A stretch of DNA of 64,000 nucleotides, from assembly GCF_001417955.2 (NCBI RefSeq), contig NZ_LKTM01000057.1, forward strand, positions 1 through 64,000. Reading direction: 5' to 3'. Below are positions 63,788 through 64,000 of the stretch, one piece after another; the first letter of the stretch is position 1; each line of letters starts with the position of its first letter. The notes under the pieces are model-generated. The model had not been told where the DNA came from, searched no databases, and saw only the letters and a list, made by a program, of their open reading frames with translations. The translations under genes and the position numbers were made by a program. The DNA comes from Mycobacterium gordonae (GTDB taxonomy: Bacteria > Actinomycetota > Actinomycetes > Mycobacteriales > Mycobacteriaceae).

Positions 63788-63793
63788 ACTAGT
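63788..63793 (+). promoter_or_regulatory. TANNNT -10 box, leaderless start of cobC
   Basis: TAGTGT lies 7 nt before ATG 63801. Confidence 0.45.
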
Positions 63794-63800
63794 GTTTCTG

Positions 63801-64000
63801 TGATGGCGGGTCTTGATCCGAGCGCGTCGAGTCGTATTGTGCGCGCGCGTTATCACGGCGATCAGGACGCGGCGCCCGGCATGCTGGATTTCGCCGTCAA
63901 CGTCCGTCGCGCCCAACCGCCGTCGTGGTTGGTCCAGCAGTTGAGCGCCCGGCTTCCGGACCTGGCCCGCTACCCGAGCGCCGCCGACGTGCTCGCGGCG
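63801..64000 (+). CDS. cobC: CobC-like aminotransferase, N-terminal part
   Basis: The first 66 codons only. The start MAGLDPSASSRIVRARYHGD and LDFAVNVRRAQPP match Rv2231c (CobC), a PLP-dependent threonine-phosphate decarboxylase/histidinol-phosphate aminotransferase-like enzyme that supplies aminopropanol phosphate for B12. Neither the PLP Lys nor the main domain is included. Divergent from ptkA. Confidence 0.82.

Overview
The window is high-GC actinobacterial DNA and is almost certainly from a Mycobacterium, probably a slow grower. It carries the FAS-II mycolate operon (fabD-acpM-kasA-kasB-accD6) behind its PucR-type regulator mabR, plus aceE, the one-Cys peroxiredoxin ahpE, mycothiol-dependent mscR, cyp124, ptpA/ptkA, a mazEF9-like toxin-antitoxin pair and two transmembrane Ser/Thr kinases. 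From memory of M. tuberculosis H37Rv, the part from about 14.7 to 64 kb follows Rv2266 down to Rv2231c in reverse. The species cannot be named from this alone.

Layout. 0-18 kb is regulatory and envelope-rich: a truncated Ser/Thr kinase, mazEF, two DUF6636-like secreted proteins (one frameshifted), a cyclase-NB-ARC-LuxR regulator like Rv0386, a lipoprotein, a zinc amidase (Rv3717-like), a beta-lactamase-fold protein, a second kinase, a DUF202 pair, a HAD hydrolase, a K+ channel, an MHS-family transporter, a methyltransferase, CYP124, an orphan MmpS-like protein and a DapB-like oxidoreductase. 17.7-34.4 kb holds an Hsp70-like/proline-rich membrane protein, an acidic protein, a carboxyl methyltransferase with an SDR, mscR with a metallo-beta-lactamase hydrolase, a methyltransferase with a serine hydrolase, DUF3145, a diacylglycerol kinase with an FAD oxidase, TetR-glpD1 and an aromatic-ring hydroxylase. 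34.5-45.9 kb is the core lipid and central-metabolism block, ending in the ahpE operon and tRNA-Val(TAC).

46-59.5 kb lies between tRNA-Val and the DUF2236/cobD genes and looks like an accessory block. It has two convergent beta-propeller membrane proteins (NHL and YVTN), a LURP-one protein, an APH/acyl-CoA dehydrogenase pair, secreted proteins, a lipase-like lipoprotein, an feoA-feoB-NifU iron-uptake operon with an IdeR-like box, a PNPOx-fold protein and an epoxide hydrolase. 59.6-64 kb returns to conserved order: DUF2236, a small membrane protein, cobD, SURF1, ptpA, ptkA and the start of cobC.

Three patterns run through the window. First, an intergenic palindrome family with core GAGCAGACGCAAA lies mostly between convergent genes. 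Second, at least thirteen genes have a TANNNT -10 box 5-8 nt before the start codon, so they are probably transcribed leaderless, including three very compact divergent arrangements. Third, two genes carry single-base frameshifts that hide or break recognisable domains: a DUF6636-like gene and the DUF2510 segment upstream of the YVTN gene.
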